Below are positions 1 through 13,047 of a stretch of 64,000 nt of DNA, piece after piece. Numbering within the stretch: the stretch's first letter is position 1; the number at the start of each line of letters is the position of its first letter. Source of the DNA: Magnaporthiopsis rhizophila (Eukaryota; Ascomycota; Sordariomycetes; Magnaporthales; Magnaporthaceae). The DNA lies in the NCBI GenBank assembly GCA_003049465.1, contig PYSS01000123.1, positions 1 to 64,000 of the forward strand. Direction: 5' to 3'. Under the pieces are notes generated by a model that worked only from the letters and a program-made list of their open reading frames with translations, did no database searches and was not told the DNA's origin. The position numbers and the translations under genes are program-made.

Positions 1-26
1 TATATATATATATATATATATATATA
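1..26. repeat. (TA)n microsatellite at window edge
   Basis: The window opens with an uninterrupted run of TA dinucleotides, so the tract may extend beyond the window. No gene is associated with it. Confidence 0.95.
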
Positions 27-549
27 GGTGTACCTCGATGGGAACACCACATTATCATCTTCAAACATGGTCTCCAGTCCCGCCCTTCCCAGACACGAAT
101 CTCGATCCACCCACCATTTTGCCTTTCCACTATGCAAATACCTACTCCAAATGGAGACAACTGCTTTTGCATGATCGAGGTCATGGGCCCTCGTGGTGGC
201 CAGAAACTCGGTCCCCGCCCTTGAGCTGCTCCGTCTCGCCCACCCAGCGGCCTCCGCGGCCCGCGGTGCAGTAGGACCATGTAGGCCCCAGAACGGGGTG
301 CCGCCCTTATGGCCTTGGGACAGCAGTATGGCAGGTTGTGTTCAGCAGGTCGTCGACACTTTCCGCAGTGCGGCTGCTACCGTCAATGTGCTCCCCACAT
401 CAGCGTTCCCTACATACTGGTAACTTTTGCCGAGGCAAGTCTTGGCAAACGCATGGACTGTACGTGGTAGGAATGAACACCACGAGTCGCTGACCTTAAC
501 AGCATGGTTGCAGGCCGCGCTGAACTCAAAAATCTGGCACAATCAAGAG

Positions 550-573
550 AAAAAAAAAAAAAAAAAAAAAAAA
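550..573. repeat. Poly-A tract
   Basis: A 24-nt run of A. It is one of several long A runs in this window. It lies about 120 bp before the dispersed repeat copy at 697, but nothing shows that the two belong together. Confidence 0.9.
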
Positions 574-696
574 CTTATTCCAGTATCCAAGATTTGCAAA
601 CCCTGTTTCCAAGGGTCTGCCACGAACCATGACGTCTGGTGGGTTATCAGTTGACACCTCCCCCATAAAGACCCTTTGATGACTTGTCCCCGACTC

Positions 697-940
697 TACA
701 GCGGGAAGACGAAAGTATCGCTTCGATATTTTTTCTACCCCGCAAAACGTCCCCCAAAGACAGGCTCTGCGGATGGTTTAGGCCGTAAGGGTCGTAGAAA
801 AAAAAATAGTAAACGCTACCCACTGCTTCTGTTTCTTTATATATCAAATCTTTGTAGGAATCGAATCAGAATTGATTGTGCAGTCGTGGGTTGAATTAGA
901 GGGTCGATTTTCGGTCCGGAGCGGTACTTTTTATCCGCCG
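697..940 (+). repeat. Dispersed repeat, copy 1
   Basis: This stretch aligns by eye with about 38268-38565 in the same orientation. Shared blocks in order are TACAGYGGGAAGAC, a T-rich run, CTYTGCGGATGG, an A-rich run, CCACTGCTTYTG, TTATRTRTCAAATC, TGTGCAGTCGTG, and GCGGTAC near the end. Many differences are C/T or G/A transitions. There is no coding capacity. The outer limits are approximate because similarity fades gradually. Confidence 0.7.
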
Positions 941-3870
941 GCTGTATAGCGGAACCAGATAAAACGCGGAATGGACCTAGGTCCACGGACAGCCTTGCCA
1001 AGGCCCCGCCGAACGTAAAAAATATCTCGTCGGTTCCTTTGCTTTTTCCCGTGCTTCCAAATCCTGAGGCCGGTCGCGTTGAAAACATGGCCGATTCCAT
1101 GTGGTAAAATGGGATCTTGGCCATGGACTCCGCCTGCTCTTCATCCTCCCCGCATTATTCGTAAGCCCAGTAAAGACTACTAGCCCTAAAGAGTTGACAG
1201 GCAGACGACGCCGGGCCCGTCCATGTACGTCCCGTCACCCAACATCGGCTCGGCTCGGCTGGTACAAACGCCGGGCCAGGGACACGGTCCTTGCTTCAAC
1301 CCTGGGGCGGGAAAATCCCGTTGCTGCGGCTGGAACCCAAGCCCCCAAGGCGGACCCAAGCCAGTCGCAGCTGGTCCAGCCCCCGAGGGCGGTGCGGTGT
1401 TCGCTGTCAAGAGCGGTCTTTTGGGCGCTTCAAACTGGTCCCGGTTCCAGATGCCAGGGACCCTTCCCGCCGCTCGAGCTTGAGTTCTTGCAGAGCAGCG
1501 AGGCAAACTCGTCCCAGGTGCTTATTCATGCCTATGGCCAATTTTAGGCCGCCCCAGGGGGATACCATTCTTTGCCCGCCCCGCCCGCCACAGATCATGT
1601 CGCTCGTCCCTTCGAACCCTTATGTTCCGCTCTCTCCTATCGAACGGAACGCCGGCCGTGTCCCAAGAACTGCTAGGTGGTAGTACCATAGCTTCATTCA
1701 CCGGAAATTCATTCGCCGAACAGGTGAGCTTTCCTATGCGTGGGTGCAGATGTGATCATAGAAACAACCCGGGTTTAAAGCCGATGGGCATATCCCGGTC
1801 GCATCGCATCCCATGATATAAAGGTGATCGGATCCTTCAACAGGCCGCTACAACCCCCCAAGCTAGCCAAGGTCCATTTCCCGCAATATCTGTCTACATT
1901 GGCCTTTTCTGCGAAAAGCTCCGGGTAGCATGGCGCCACCTAAAGCGGCCATGTGACCTGGCTGGACCCTCTCTGAGACCAACAGGCTTGTAGCAAAGAT
2001 TCCGCCAAGGCGAGACATGTGAGGAGCCCTTTGGGCGGATTCCTGTGGTAGCCTCATATCCACGGGAAGGTGCTACGCATAACCCATTTCTGAATAGCGA
2101 AGTTGGTGCAGGGAGCACCCTTTTTCTCGATTGAACAACGGACGGCAATCCTCGTGACAGAGATGGAGACTCGACATGACCCAGTGAGGGACTTATGAGA
2201 TTTGCCAGCAGCGACGGGGGAAGATAAAAGCATGCAGAGAAGAGATTCGGGGCGGCATCGCACACGCTTTTTCCGTCCAACGACAAATGCACATCTTCAC
2301 GCCAAATTCCACGGTACAAAAGCAAACTGCTACTCTTGTGCTCATTCTCAAGCAAGAGATCACATGGCGGAAGTCATGTTGCATCAAACTCAGGATCCCG
2401 GGGAGCACGAAGAGCCGACATGACTGCGCCTAGCTAAGCAAGCCCGATCATCCCAATGGAATTCCATAATCGTCTTATTTGACAGATACGTCTTGTGCTA
2501 TGCTAAAAATCACCACGAGTCCAACCATTCATGCCGTGCCACCACGCGGCCGGAACGTCACAGAAACAAATGGTCTCGCTTCCAGCGCCCAGAGACAGGT
2601 CGTTTACGCTGCGGCGGCGGCCAGGCAAACCCGTATGACCTCCATCAAAGCGAAGCAACTAGTCTCCCACGCCGCTTCGGCGATAAAGTGGAAAGACCAT
2701 GTACAACCCTCTGAAGTCGCACCGGGACCCGGATGTCCCCAAGGTCAGGAACAGTCCAACGACGCTGGATGCGTACTTTCCAGCATGAGAAGCGACACTA
2801 AATGTAACAGCCTATCAATATCCATGTCCCAAACGGGAAGGGCGCAGCCGGCTCCGGACGCGGCGGTCCAGCGGTCGCTCGATCTTGGGCCTGGGATCGC
2901 ACGCAGCCGATCGCCGGTCGCCGCGGCAGGGCCTGGCCCTCCTCTTCGCTCACGGCAATACCCCGCATCAACCCCATGACCCCTAGAAGAGAGCTGGCAT
3001 GCTTCCGCAGATAGCAGGCATCTCGCAGAACGAAAGGAAAAGGGTTTAGGGGCCAGATGGGAAGGGATCGTCCTTGCCGGGTCAACACTTTGTTGGCCTT
3101 TGCCGTTGCTGGAAAAGGAGCGTCTTCATCCATATTTCCCGAAACGGCCAAACGCGAAGGAGGAAAGAGCCAAACAGCGCCGACCACGACAGGAACGGGC
3201 CGCCCTTAACGGCCCATTTGCAGACGAACCCCTTTCCTTCTGCAGCCCACATCCCGCCCTCCATTAGGTCGTCACCACTGGGCAGAAGGACATTTGGCGC
3301 TGTCATTCCGGTCCCCTGTTATCCTTTCTTTTGGATGTTCCGCTTCCGTATGTAGCATGGTTTCGCCGCTGCCTACTGGTGGAATTGCATTGAATCCCTT
3401 TGCTATCCGGCCTTGGATTGCTGCTTTTCCACTTTTTCTGCCACGCCTCGGGATGCCACTGCTACGCTCTTGGCGTTAAGTCGCAGGAACTGCTAAAGGA
3501 GATACTACAAGATACAGGACGTGGCAAACAGGTGACGGAAACATCTCGTAAATTACCCTCAATGTACCCTCTGCTGGCCGCGTACTGTGCTTTTTCCTGA
3601 ACATGGCAGCTTGGGGATCCTCCTCAGTTTCCGGCATTATCTATTATAACACAGCGTACTCTGTCCGCCCTCTCTCCATACGCCAGAGCTACTCGGGGCT
3701 GAAGCGTTCAGGACGCCGTGACGGCCGACGCTTCGTCCACTGGGAACGCCCACGGACGCACAAAGCCACGCATCCCCGCGGGGATGCCCAGCCGGAAAGG
3801 AGAGGAGCGATAGCACGCCGTGTCCAGCGAGATCACCCTTGCCGTGTTTTCTTGGGAGCAACACAGACGA

Positions 3871-4205
3871 CTACCCGCCTCTTTCCTCTCCAGCTAACAA
3901 TTGTTCCCAAAACTTGGCCAACTCGCCGATCCCATCGGGCCGAGGGGAACGTAGTTGCCGACATCCGGCGCCTTTTGCAAATGGGCCTTTATGAACCCGT
4001 GTCGACCATTTAGCCGGCTCTGCTCTTCCGTCTCCTCCATCGCCTGGCCCGTCCTTCTTACACTCGGCCTTGCGGTACAGGTGGTAGTCGCCGCTCTGGA
4101 TGCTTTTGTAGATGCCGTACAGCCCTCCTACGGGCCAGATGCGCTTGAGCCTGTCCTTGGCGCCGTCCCTATCCCGCTCCTCCCGCACCCTGATCTTATC
4201 GTAGA
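3871..4205 (-). pseudogene. Possible coding remnant or isolated exon
   Basis: On the minus strand an open stretch of about 110 codons has GC-rich third positions like the real genes of the window and a balanced, charged composition. It begins around YDKIRVREERDRDG and includes KRIWPVGGLYGIYKSIQSGD. A stop lies a few codons upstream in frame, next to a possible splice acceptor (CCCAG), and the frame then closes without a clear downstream partner. I do not recognise the family. It could be an exon of a gene I cannot assemble, a decayed gene, or chance; I favour a remnant only weakly. Confidence 0.2.
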
Positions 4206-6362
4206 CGCTGGGCGGGCGTTACATGGCGAGCCGCGTGTCATCTCGGCATGCAAGCCAGTTGCAACAGCCTCGTCCCCTTCTCATCTCTTTCCCGGCATGC
4301 CACATTTACGAGGTTCTCGTCCGGCTCGTCGGCGTGTGCCGCGGCGTTACCGGCACAGTTTTCCTTATCATTTTCCTGCGTTTTTCATCTTCCGGTCTTG
4401 ATCGCCGGCCGGATACCTTGCCCCAACGGATGAAGCCGAATCCGTTTATAGAAATAGTCGAGGACTGAGGGCTGTTGCAACCTGGATCCGGAACCCGGTT
4501 CGACAGCTGCTCTTTCGCAACCTTCTCCAAGGCAGGGAGGCTGTTGGTGCTAGCTGGCTCTTTGCGGGCCAGACACGCTGCGCCGAGTCCGCGCTCCTTT
4601 AACTCGTCCGGCTGGGAGTTCTGGCGCTCCGAGCAAGCAACGAGCGGTGCCTGCGCGTGAGCTTTCGGACACCCCAAGCCACCAAGGGGCGAGCTACTTG
4701 CACTCGAGACACTTCCGCTGGACGAAACTCCTCTGACGCCTCGACGTGAGTTGGTGACAAAGGTCCCTCACAAGGCCGTGGCTCCGGAGCATTGTGGCTC
4801 GACTGTGGAGTGTACAAAGCAGCCCAGAGGTAATGACAAGCGTACCGAGGCAGCGAGTAGTGTATCTGAACCGTCTTCTCCCAACCGTGCATAGAGGAGA
4901 TAGCCGACGACTTGGTCAGAGGACACCAAAACTCACTCTCTAGCCAAGGAGGAAGCGAAAATATGGGAATATTGGAAACACCCATAGCATTCCCAGCAAA
5001 TCCTCGCTTGTCTGCGCGACGGGGCCGGCGCTATTAGTGGGCACACGACAGTCTCCCACCTCGCAGACAGCCATGCTGATGGCAAGCAAACGCCGCACAT
5101 TTACCCCGAGGAACATTGCCACATCACGGTCTAGGAGGCGCCAGCAGCCGGAGAACCAACTCTTTGGACGGATCCAGACCCCCGCTCGACGGAAGAGCGA
5201 CGCCACAGGACCCATGGAGACAAAGCGTTTTCAAACAAATCGAAAAACAAACGCCGGGGTTGCTTCCCGACTGGTTTAGATATAGGTGGACGCCGAGAGA
5301 CCGATATGGAACTCACGCTTCGACCATCCGGCCGGCTTCTCTTTGTACAAGTCCCCATATTCTATCTTGCCCTTTTACCCCGCTCTGATATGGCCGTATG
5401 TCACAAACTGGTAAATATGAACCAGCCAGCAATCTTCCTCCTGATATAGGACTTCTTTGTGTCCCCGTCTGGTATAGGACGGCCCCCGCGGCCATCTAAT
5501 ATCGTTTCTACTTCCCGCATCAAGATAGCCTGGACGATTACTAAGCCTGCTACGCGGCTAGAAAGGGGCGGGGTAAACCGGCAGATGGGGATTTCTTTTC
5601 AATCTCGCGGTCGGGACTGGATGGACTCGGGTTTGGGCCCATGCGGTGGGTGCCTCGTGGTTGCACGGGCTGGTTGGTGGTGGTGCGTCTTGCTTGTAAC
5701 ACACATACCGCGTTCCCCCGGGCGCGCCAAACGGGGCGTGTCGCCAAGGGCAAGAGGTCGGCGGCATATAGAAGATGTATCAGACCGTGCTGTTACAGGA
5801 CAGTATCCTTCCATAAGACGCCTGTTATGCACAACCAGAAGAGGGCGATAATGCATGCTGCCTCCGCACGGGATGCAAACTAGGCCTGTTTTTGCCGTCC
5901 GAGCCCCATATTAGAGGAAATCCCAACAGGACGCTAGCATCCCGTGGAAGGCCCAAGCAGCAACGCGGCCTGCACGCCCCAGTCAGGCCGGGTCGTTGTA
6001 CCGGAACCAGGCGTGAAAGTACAGATCCGAGCGAGGGAGTCATAGCAGGCGATACAAGACACTGTGGACAACCACGTGAAAAGAGCTAGGTTTTGCCTTG
6101 GGTAGGTAAGGTGGGTCGGTAGGCAGGCTCGAGGTTGAAACGACGGATGAGGATGGGTAGAACTCTGACAGGCGCACGAAAGGCGGAACTGAAATGGAGT
6201 GGCGTATGGGCTGCTCGGAGGTTTTACAGGCAGTGTCACTGCCAAGTTTCATCCATCCCCAGCTGTTACCAGCCCACAGATGTCAGCTCGTCTGCACTGC
6301 CAGTGTCAAAAAACCTGTCAACCAGCCGCCGCTGCCAAAAGACGGGCCGGTCACGAGAAAGG

Positions 6363-6385
6363 AAAAAAAAAAAAAAAAAAAAAAA
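6363..6385. repeat. Poly-A tract
   Basis: A 23-nt uninterrupted run of A in gene-poor DNA. Confidence 0.9.
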
Positions 6386-9300
6386 CACATGGAAAGGGGC
6401 TGTTGTTGCACAGTCGTTTTATCCGGGCTACGATGATGATGCGCGATTGGTCCAGCACCGTCCATCGCGCCTCCTGTATCGCATTTCTTTTGGCGAGGGC
6501 GCCGGCTGCGCGCGAACTAGTCGACGATCTTTTCTCCGTGTGGCGCCGACTTCTGACCAATCGTTCGGGTCATCTCTCCTTCTTTCTGGGTGTCAGCCAC
6601 CACGTTTTTCTGCTTCTGCGACCGTTTCCGGTTGGCAAGCCACGTTCAAAGTTCGGATCACACCCCCTGAGCGGCAAGGCGTCACTTGCATCTTTCGCGT
6701 CTCACTGGGACATCGGATCTGCGCGGCTTGCAGGCTGGGGAAAACATGCTTGTGCTTGCTCCAATCCAAATCCCTGTCTTGACGCAGATTCTGCAAGATG
6801 ATAGTAAGGCCGTGATTGAGTGTACATACATGCGGCTGATAAGCAAAGGACTCACTCAGCGGCTGCACAGTACAGCAAAGCCACGCAGCGCTCGGTCTAC
6901 CTTGCCGGAGTACTTTTGCAGTTCTGCTGCCCCAGCGGATGAGTACCTCGGCCCCAAGCGTCGGCAGGATCAGGGGCGCCCTGAGCTAGTGGATTGAGGG
7001 GAAGCCGATCTGGCGGTCACATTACTTTGGAATATGTTAAAAATGGGAGAGCGTCCGTCGCAGCGTCGCAATCTCTCATTTCCGGTCGGTCGGTAGGGGC
7101 CAGAAGCGGACCGAACTGACGGTGTATGTGGTGTGCATACCTCTACAGGGCAGGTACACACACACAAAATAATATGGTCCTTCCCTGCATCGAAAAAGAC
7201 CGATGCAACCCTCCCTCTCGCTCCCCGATTGCATCCACGATGGTGATATGCCGTGGGGTCATTCTATATTGGAACGCTGCACGTAATGTAGAGGTGGGTT
7301 CTTGCGGCGGCGGTGAGGAGGCAATAAAATGTTTCTGTGCCTGGCATCGCAAATTACCGTTGTACTTTTGATCGAATCTGACTGCATCCCTCCCCGCAAA
7401 AACCCGTCCGCGCAGTATGTTCGCGCGCCCCCTGAGGTAGGACAGAGTGCTTGCATGGATCGCGAACCCGCCGCGATGATTCCGTGGGAACGTGAATTGC
7501 TCGCCCGGAGCAAATCACCTCCGCGTCGGGCTGACATGGGCTGTCCAAGGTTGCCCCTGCCCGCAGACATTGGCCGATGGCATCTGTGCTGTCTGCACCC
7601 GGACAGCTCGAGCCCATAAAGGATTTTGGGCACCTGCCGTGCTGTCACGCAAAAGAAATGAAGGCATCAAAACGCAAAACGGCAGCTCGGTTCCGCCTCG
7701 ACAGCGGCGGCTTTTGGTAAAAACACAACTTTCTCGTTCGCACCGTTGGTGGTGCTAAGGCTGCACGAAATGAAGCCGAGCGTCGACGGCGTGGGGCCAA
7801 CCCGCGATGGATGGGGGGACCGTGGGACGTGGGACCTTTTTCTCAGATATTCAGAGAAGACAGGCAAGGGATCCCGGAGGACGGGGGTGGGCATCTGAAA
7901 GCCCCGGAGTTGACGCGGTACCTGCAGGACATGGGATGGCACTGATGGACCCGCCTGACACGGTTTAAAAACGAATGAGAGGGAAGACACAGGTTCTTTG
8001 GGGCGCTTGGCCAAGCAAAACAAAAAGAGGGCCTCGACTGTTTTGCCCCTGGCAAGACGCTGTGCCGCCGTAGCCAAGAGGTAGTAGGTGTGTCTATGTG
8101 TGCAGCTTTGCAGCTTGCAGGCATCGCGATCTTCGAATGCCTCGTAGGGGAGTTCTACGCCGCCGGGCTAATCTTGGAGCACCTAGACAGAATTCTCCGC
8201 CTCCTCCCCGACGAGAGTTTTTTCGGTCAGCAGACGGAGTGAGATGAGCATGTCGTGATAAAGGATGCAGAGGCTAATGAAGAGCGACGCTTGGCGCGGG
8301 CGATCTCCCTCGCGGTTCCTGCATGTAAATTGACCCACCCCGCAATTAGTCTGTCTGCGAAAGAACACGGCGAGGTCGCTTCCGTCCGTCCTTCCTATTC
8401 TTACTATGCTGAGCGCTCACTAATGTTGCTTCATGGTTCAGATCGATGGCTTGAAGTTTCCGTCTGGACCGCGAGCGGAAAATTTTGCATGTCGGGCGGT
8501 GGGCAATGCCGAATTTCTTACATCCAGCGTCCAGTGCATGAAACAACAGAATGAAGAAAAAGCCCAGCTCGACGATTGACATATCAGCCGCACGCTCCAT
8601 CACATCACACGCACGTCGGGACGGGAAACGACGGACGGGGTCCATGTTCCTCCCCCCTCCAGCACGCCAAAAAAGAAAATTAAAGATCAGACGGGAGACA
8701 TCGACCGTGTCCTGCCGTTCGGCAGTCTTTTCCGACAATGAGGGTGGAGATATGTTGCCCTGGGGGGTTCCATAATTCTTGAGACAGCTTGTTTTGTGAC
8801 CGACCCAAACATGGCCACCGAGCCAGCTGTCCCAGCTATTGAAACGTGTAGGGGGAACTGCCATCACCAAGAATTCGGTTGTTTCGAGTTTCGGATTCTT
8901 CTGTTTTCTCTCCCTCTCGCTTCGCCTTGTCGTGTCTCCATCCATTCCTTCTCGCGGCCGATGAACCAACCTTGCCCCATGTCGGGATTTCTTTTTTTGG
9001 CGAGATGATGGGAAACGCGAGAGAGAGAGAGACAAGAAGGATGCAATGTACCTAGGACCCGGAAGCATTCAGCTCGCACAGTCACAGGGGGGACAGACCT
9101 GCTCCCCGAAATGTCGGGTGTTGGCATCTTCGTCCGTGCCCGGCACACTTGTCGTTTCGATGCACGCCCATCGCCCTATATTTTACTCGCTCATGCCCAC
9201 CAAAGGTACTACCGCGCCCAACACAAGCGAAGATGCTAGGGCGTTTTGGTGCCTGGGAAGGGAACGTTCTCGACAGCACCTACCCATCGAGTTCGCAACC

Positions 9301-11142
9301 GAGACCGCAGCCTTCCTTCTCTTGCGGGGATCACGAGTCGCACTGTTTGTTCACTTTGGTTCGTTTGAACAGTATCAACGGATGGCACGTCACGGACTTT
9401 ATTTGATGATGTTTTTGTTTGTTTACTTTCCCGATTTGTCGAACGAGACCGGATTGCTTTTTTTGTGCTTTACGTGTTTCCGTCCGTGTCTCCCCCCATC
9501 CGGGCTTTCTGGTCCGTGGCCGCGTGCTGGACCCTCCAAACCGCATCCGTGTTTCATCAAAACATATCGGAGAATAAAGCCCAAGCAACGAAAAAGAAAC
9601 AAATATGAAGGGAATAAAGGCAGGGGACCTATAGCATAACATGACAATACGGCTACCCTTGAAGCCGGAAAGGGTCCAAGCTCCCATGTTGCCTTCTTCA
9701 TGCCGAAGCAGCTTGTCGCTGGAGCTATGATGCCTGCTTTCTTTCAGCTGTCTTCGATGCGAAAAGACGTCAGCTCAAACGTCAATGTCGCACCTGTTTC
9801 TTCGACTTTCCCCGATTGGAGCTCCCTCCTCGCTTTCGAAATGTGATGATACCATGGATTGGGTTTGCTGCAGATGAAGTCACAACGCCATGCATGGAGA
9901 TTTGCGTGTCTGCAGCTTGAGCCCCACCCACCATGGAACAGTCAGCCACGCCTCGCAGCAATGACGCAAATGCGATTGGTTCTGGAGCCCGGTTTTTTGT
10001 TTTCCGCCATCGGGCTCGCCCTACAGAAATATTCAGAAGAATGGATGATGGAAACAAGTGCAGGTAGAATTGTTACCATAAGGGCGGATTGTTTACCCAG
10101 GTTTGTCCGTGTCCTCTGTGCCTCTGTAGCCTCCATGCTCAGTGGTAAAAATGGACGTTTCGTGAGGAGGAGTAGGTGCCAGCCAGCGTTCTGTTTCGAG
10201 GTCCGGGCTGTTGGAATTGATCCATCAATCAATCACACCCGACCGACCCAGCGTGCTGTTTGTGTGCTGGAGTCAGCACTGTCATGACTTGACTTGACAA
10301 GCACCCGGTTGCATCATCCATCATCCATCGGTGGGCCCCGGCTTGCGGCCGCAGCCAACTGCCAGTAAGCCGGCGGCACGCACGATCCTGATCCTGGGGC
10401 AAAAAACGTCATCAATCCCAGTCAGACATATGCAAGATCACGTCAAAAGCCATTTGCCCGGGTGGGTTGAATTGGATCGTGTGTGTGTGTGTGTGATGGA
10501 TTTCCATTCTGCGGTATTTGGTATCATAATCCTCGTGACAGAACCGAGGGAAAAAGAGCAAAACAAAAGCGAGGCAAAACGACAGTCTGTGCACCCCAAG
10601 TCCCAGCAAGCCCCTGATGGCTCCTTCGGTAACCCCACTGTGGCATCTGCAGCCAGCCCGCAGGCGAGACCCGACTGCAACCAAGACAGGGAAGGGCGAG
10701 TGAGCATGGGGAGGGTCCCGACCACAAAAACAAGAGAAAAAAAAAAACGCCTCGATCGGGCCAGATCCACGGTTTGCTGTGTGAACATTGAAAACAGAAA
10801 AGAAAAAAAAGCAAGTCATGAAAACAGTGAGCCTCCCGCCAAACCAATGTTGTGTTTTTCCTAGCCCCCTCCCCACCAATAAAGCCCGTTGCGCCGGAAA
10901 TTTCTCAGACTGAAAAATCAAAAACGAGTGTGTTCGTCGACGGATTAAGATCCCATAAGTCCCAAAAACGCCATACATCTTTCCCATATGTATAAAAAAA
11001 AAAGAAAACAAGGCCAAGCCTTGGGGAGCCACCGCCGGAATGGAGGCCTCAAAAACCCCACCTCGAGGCAAAGCGGGATTGGAGACGCAGCGAGTAGTGC
11101 AATGTGTTGTTGGGTCCCGAGTCGTGAAGCGATCTCATGGAC

Positions 11143-11145
<3 letters not shown>

Positions 11146-11182
<37 letters not shown>
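11146..11182. repeat. Long poly-A tract
   Basis: A 37-nt run of A about 270 bp beyond the 3' end of the serine-rich gene. Read on the gene's strand it is a poly-T run, so it is not that gene's poly-A tail. Confidence 0.95.
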
Positions 11183-11185
<3 letters not shown>

Positions 11186-11302
11186 GTCGCTGCATTCGAG
11201 AGAAGCACAAAATGTTTCGAAGATGTAGGCGAGAGGTGGTATCGGGTGCGCGGTCGGATAATCGATTTGTCGCGGTTTCGGTGTTGTGAAAATGGATGTG
11301 GA

Positions 11303-11322
11303 TGTGTGTGTGTGTGTGTGTG
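11303..11322. repeat. (GT)n microsatellite
   Basis: A short GT dinucleotide run, about 130 bp beyond the stop codon of the serine-rich gene and so probably in or near its 3' untranslated region. Confidence 0.9.
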
Positions 11323-11451
11323 TTTGTGCGTGTGGATATTGTTGGGTGTTGTCTCACCGCCGCTTAGAGTGGGCTGAGATTGCGGAAAGTGGTTGCAGCC
11401 GATCCGTAAGAAAAAAGCCCCACAAGTCCGTGTCGATAGCCCTGTATCCTG

Positions 11452-13047
11452 TTACAGGATCTTGCCGGCGAGCTTCATGCTCCGCCGGCGCACGTTGAGG
11501 GTGCTCCACCTGTTGGAGTTGGACCCGGCCGCCGCCGCCGCCGCCTTCTTGTCGGCCGGGGTCGGCGACGACGTCGACGCCGACCGCAGCGAGTCGCGGC
11601 GCTCGGACACGGACGACGAGACGGCGGTGCGCGGGCGGGGTTGCTGCTGCTGCTGCTGGTGTTCGGGCGTCGCGGGGCCGTACTCGCTCACCGAGTCGTC
11701 GTTGATGGGCGGCATTGACGACGAGAGCACGTAGGTCTCGCGCAGAGACGAGGTCGGGGTGGAGATGCCGATCAGCGATTGCCGGCTGCGCTTGCGGTTC
11801 AGCGTGTTGCTGAAGGAGCGCGAGAACTCCTTGAACAGGGCCGTCGGCGTCTTGGGGGTCTTGGGTGTGGCGGCGGCGGAAGTGGCCGTAATGGGCGTGA
11901 CTGCCGGGGACTCTTCGGACCTCGCGCTCACGGGCGGCGAGACGACGGACAGCGACGACTTGCGGGCCGGCGAGGAGTTGAGCGAGTAGGTGCTGCCGTT
12001 GGCGTAGGGGTCGATGCTGAGGAACGGCGGCGGCTGCTGTTGCTGCCTGTTCAGCATCGCCGTGAGCATCGTGTTGCTGCTCTGCCTCCTGTTCATCTTG
12101 TCGGCGGTCGAGCGGCTGGGCGCGGATGAAGCCGACGAGGCCGACATGCGGCGAGAGAAGGAGAGGTTGCTGGTGCTGCTGTTGTTACTGGGGAGGCTGC
12201 CCGTCCTGGTCGACAGTGGGCGGTTGTAGTGCGACTCGTCCTCGGCAGTGCTGCTCTCTGCGGTCATCACTGAAGACGCGGAGGATGCGAGGGTGTTTGT
12301 GCTCTCTGTAGGAGCGGTGGGTGTGGATGGGTAGTTGGTGTTTTTGTTGTTGTGGGTATCTGAAGCTGAAGTGCACCGTTTGCTACAGCTCGAAAGCTCA
12401 ATCATGGCAGGCTTTCCGGAAAACACCACGGCCACGGCCCGAGCAGTGATCTCGTGGCTCCGCCGCGGTTGTGGTACAGCTGGGGACGAGCCCGAGGACG
12501 AAGTGGGAGAAGTAGCAAGCTTGGCCTCACACACCTCGACGCCCTCGGACAGGTCCACCTCGCTGCTGCTCTCCCAGTCGTAGTCGGAGAAGTCATCGGC
12601 CGATGAGGAGGCGTCCTCCTCGGACGAGAGGTAGACATCGTGCGGGGTGGCAGCCTCGGGGCGCGTATCGAGCTTGAGAACCATGCCGTCCAGCATCCTA
12701 GACCTACGGGCGTTCTTGCTCGGAAGTGGTGGTACGGGCGGCGAGGTGGGGGTCGAGGACGTGTCGCTGGCCGATGCCTCGAACATGATCGGGCTCGACT
12801 CCTGCAGTGCTACGGCCGCCATGTTGCTCTTGGTCACTGGTTGCTGTCTGTGCTCCTCCAGGGCCTGGTAGAATTCCTGATATATCACGTCGTCGAACGA
12901 GTCCTGGCGGTGGTGCGGTCGGCCCGTCGTGGGGTGTGCGGCGGCGGCGGTAGACTCAGTATAAGTGCTGCTGCTGCCGTCGTCCTGTTTCGGGCTGGAA
13001 TGGATCTGGCCCCTCGTCGAAGCGGAGGGCGACTCTATCAAAGACAT
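11452..13047 (-). CDS. Serine-rich low-complexity protein, unknown function
   Basis: A single-exon frame of 531 codons starting at the ATG at 13047. The frame stays open upstream but has no earlier ATG. The product is very rich in Ser, Thr and Pro, with no membrane segment or recognised domain. Visible features are a proline motif (SPPVPPLPSKNARRSR) near residue 105, an acidic serine stretch (SSEEDASSSADDFSDYDWES) near 145, repeated basic-Ser sites (RRMS, RRQS, RKSS, RKRSRQS) in the second half that suit AGC-kinase phosphorylation, short Gln runs, and a basic C-terminus ending in RRRSMKLAGKIL. GC-rich third positions and length argue that it is real. It resembles the disordered regulatory proteins common in filamentous fungi, but I cannot name it. 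It lies alone in gene-poor DNA. Confidence 0.75.
   Translation of the reverse strand: MSLIESPSASTRGQIHSSPKQDDGSSSTYTESTAAAAHPTTGRPHHRQDSFDDVIYQEFYQALEEHRQQPVTKSNMAAVALQESSPIMFEASASDTSSTPTSPPVPPLPSKNARRSRMLDGMVLKLDTRPEAATPHDVYLSSEEDASSSADDFSDYDWESSSEVDLSEGVEVCEAKLATSPTSSSGSSPAVPQPRRSHEITARAVAVVFSGKPAMIELSSCSKRCTSASDTHNNKNTNYPSTPTAPTESTNTLASSASSVMTAESSTAEDESHYNRPLSTRTGSLPSNNSSTSNLSFSRRMSASSASSAPSRSTADKMNRRQSSNTMLTAMLNRQQQQPPPFLSIDPYANGSTYSLNSSPARKSSLSVVSPPVSARSEESPAVTPITATSAAATPKTPKTPTALFKEFSRSFSNTLNRKRSRQSLIGISTPTSSLRETYVLSSSMPPINDDSVSEYGPATPEHQQQQQQPRPRTAVSSSVSERRDSLRSASTSSPTPADKKAAAAAAGSNSNRWSTLNVRRRSMKLAGKIL

Larger units (their letters stand above)
27..11451. other. Gene-poor region, no convincing gene
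   Basis: About 11.4 kb in which I find no open frame that looks like a real protein. The frames present are short, overlap on both strands, often lack an ATG and show no recognisable domain or splice-consistent exon chain. It holds poly-A tracts at 550-573, 6363-6385 and 11146-11182, short GT runs near 10481 and 11303, an AG run near 9022, and one copy of a dispersed repeat at about 697-940. A minus-strand stretch at about 3871-4205 looks weakly coding and is listed separately. Regulatory DNA, non-coding transcripts or decayed repeats are possible; I cannot tell them apart by eye. Confidence 0.6.

Noticed and set aside
1101..1547. Frame with a hydrophobic start (VKWDLGHGLRLLFILPALF)
   Set aside because: It starts with GTG and has no ATG at the right place; the rest is unlike a protein.
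8346..9068. 240-codon minus-strand frame in the gene-poor region
   Set aside because: Low-complexity Arg/Lys/Ser composition, no domain, and overlapping frames on the other strand.
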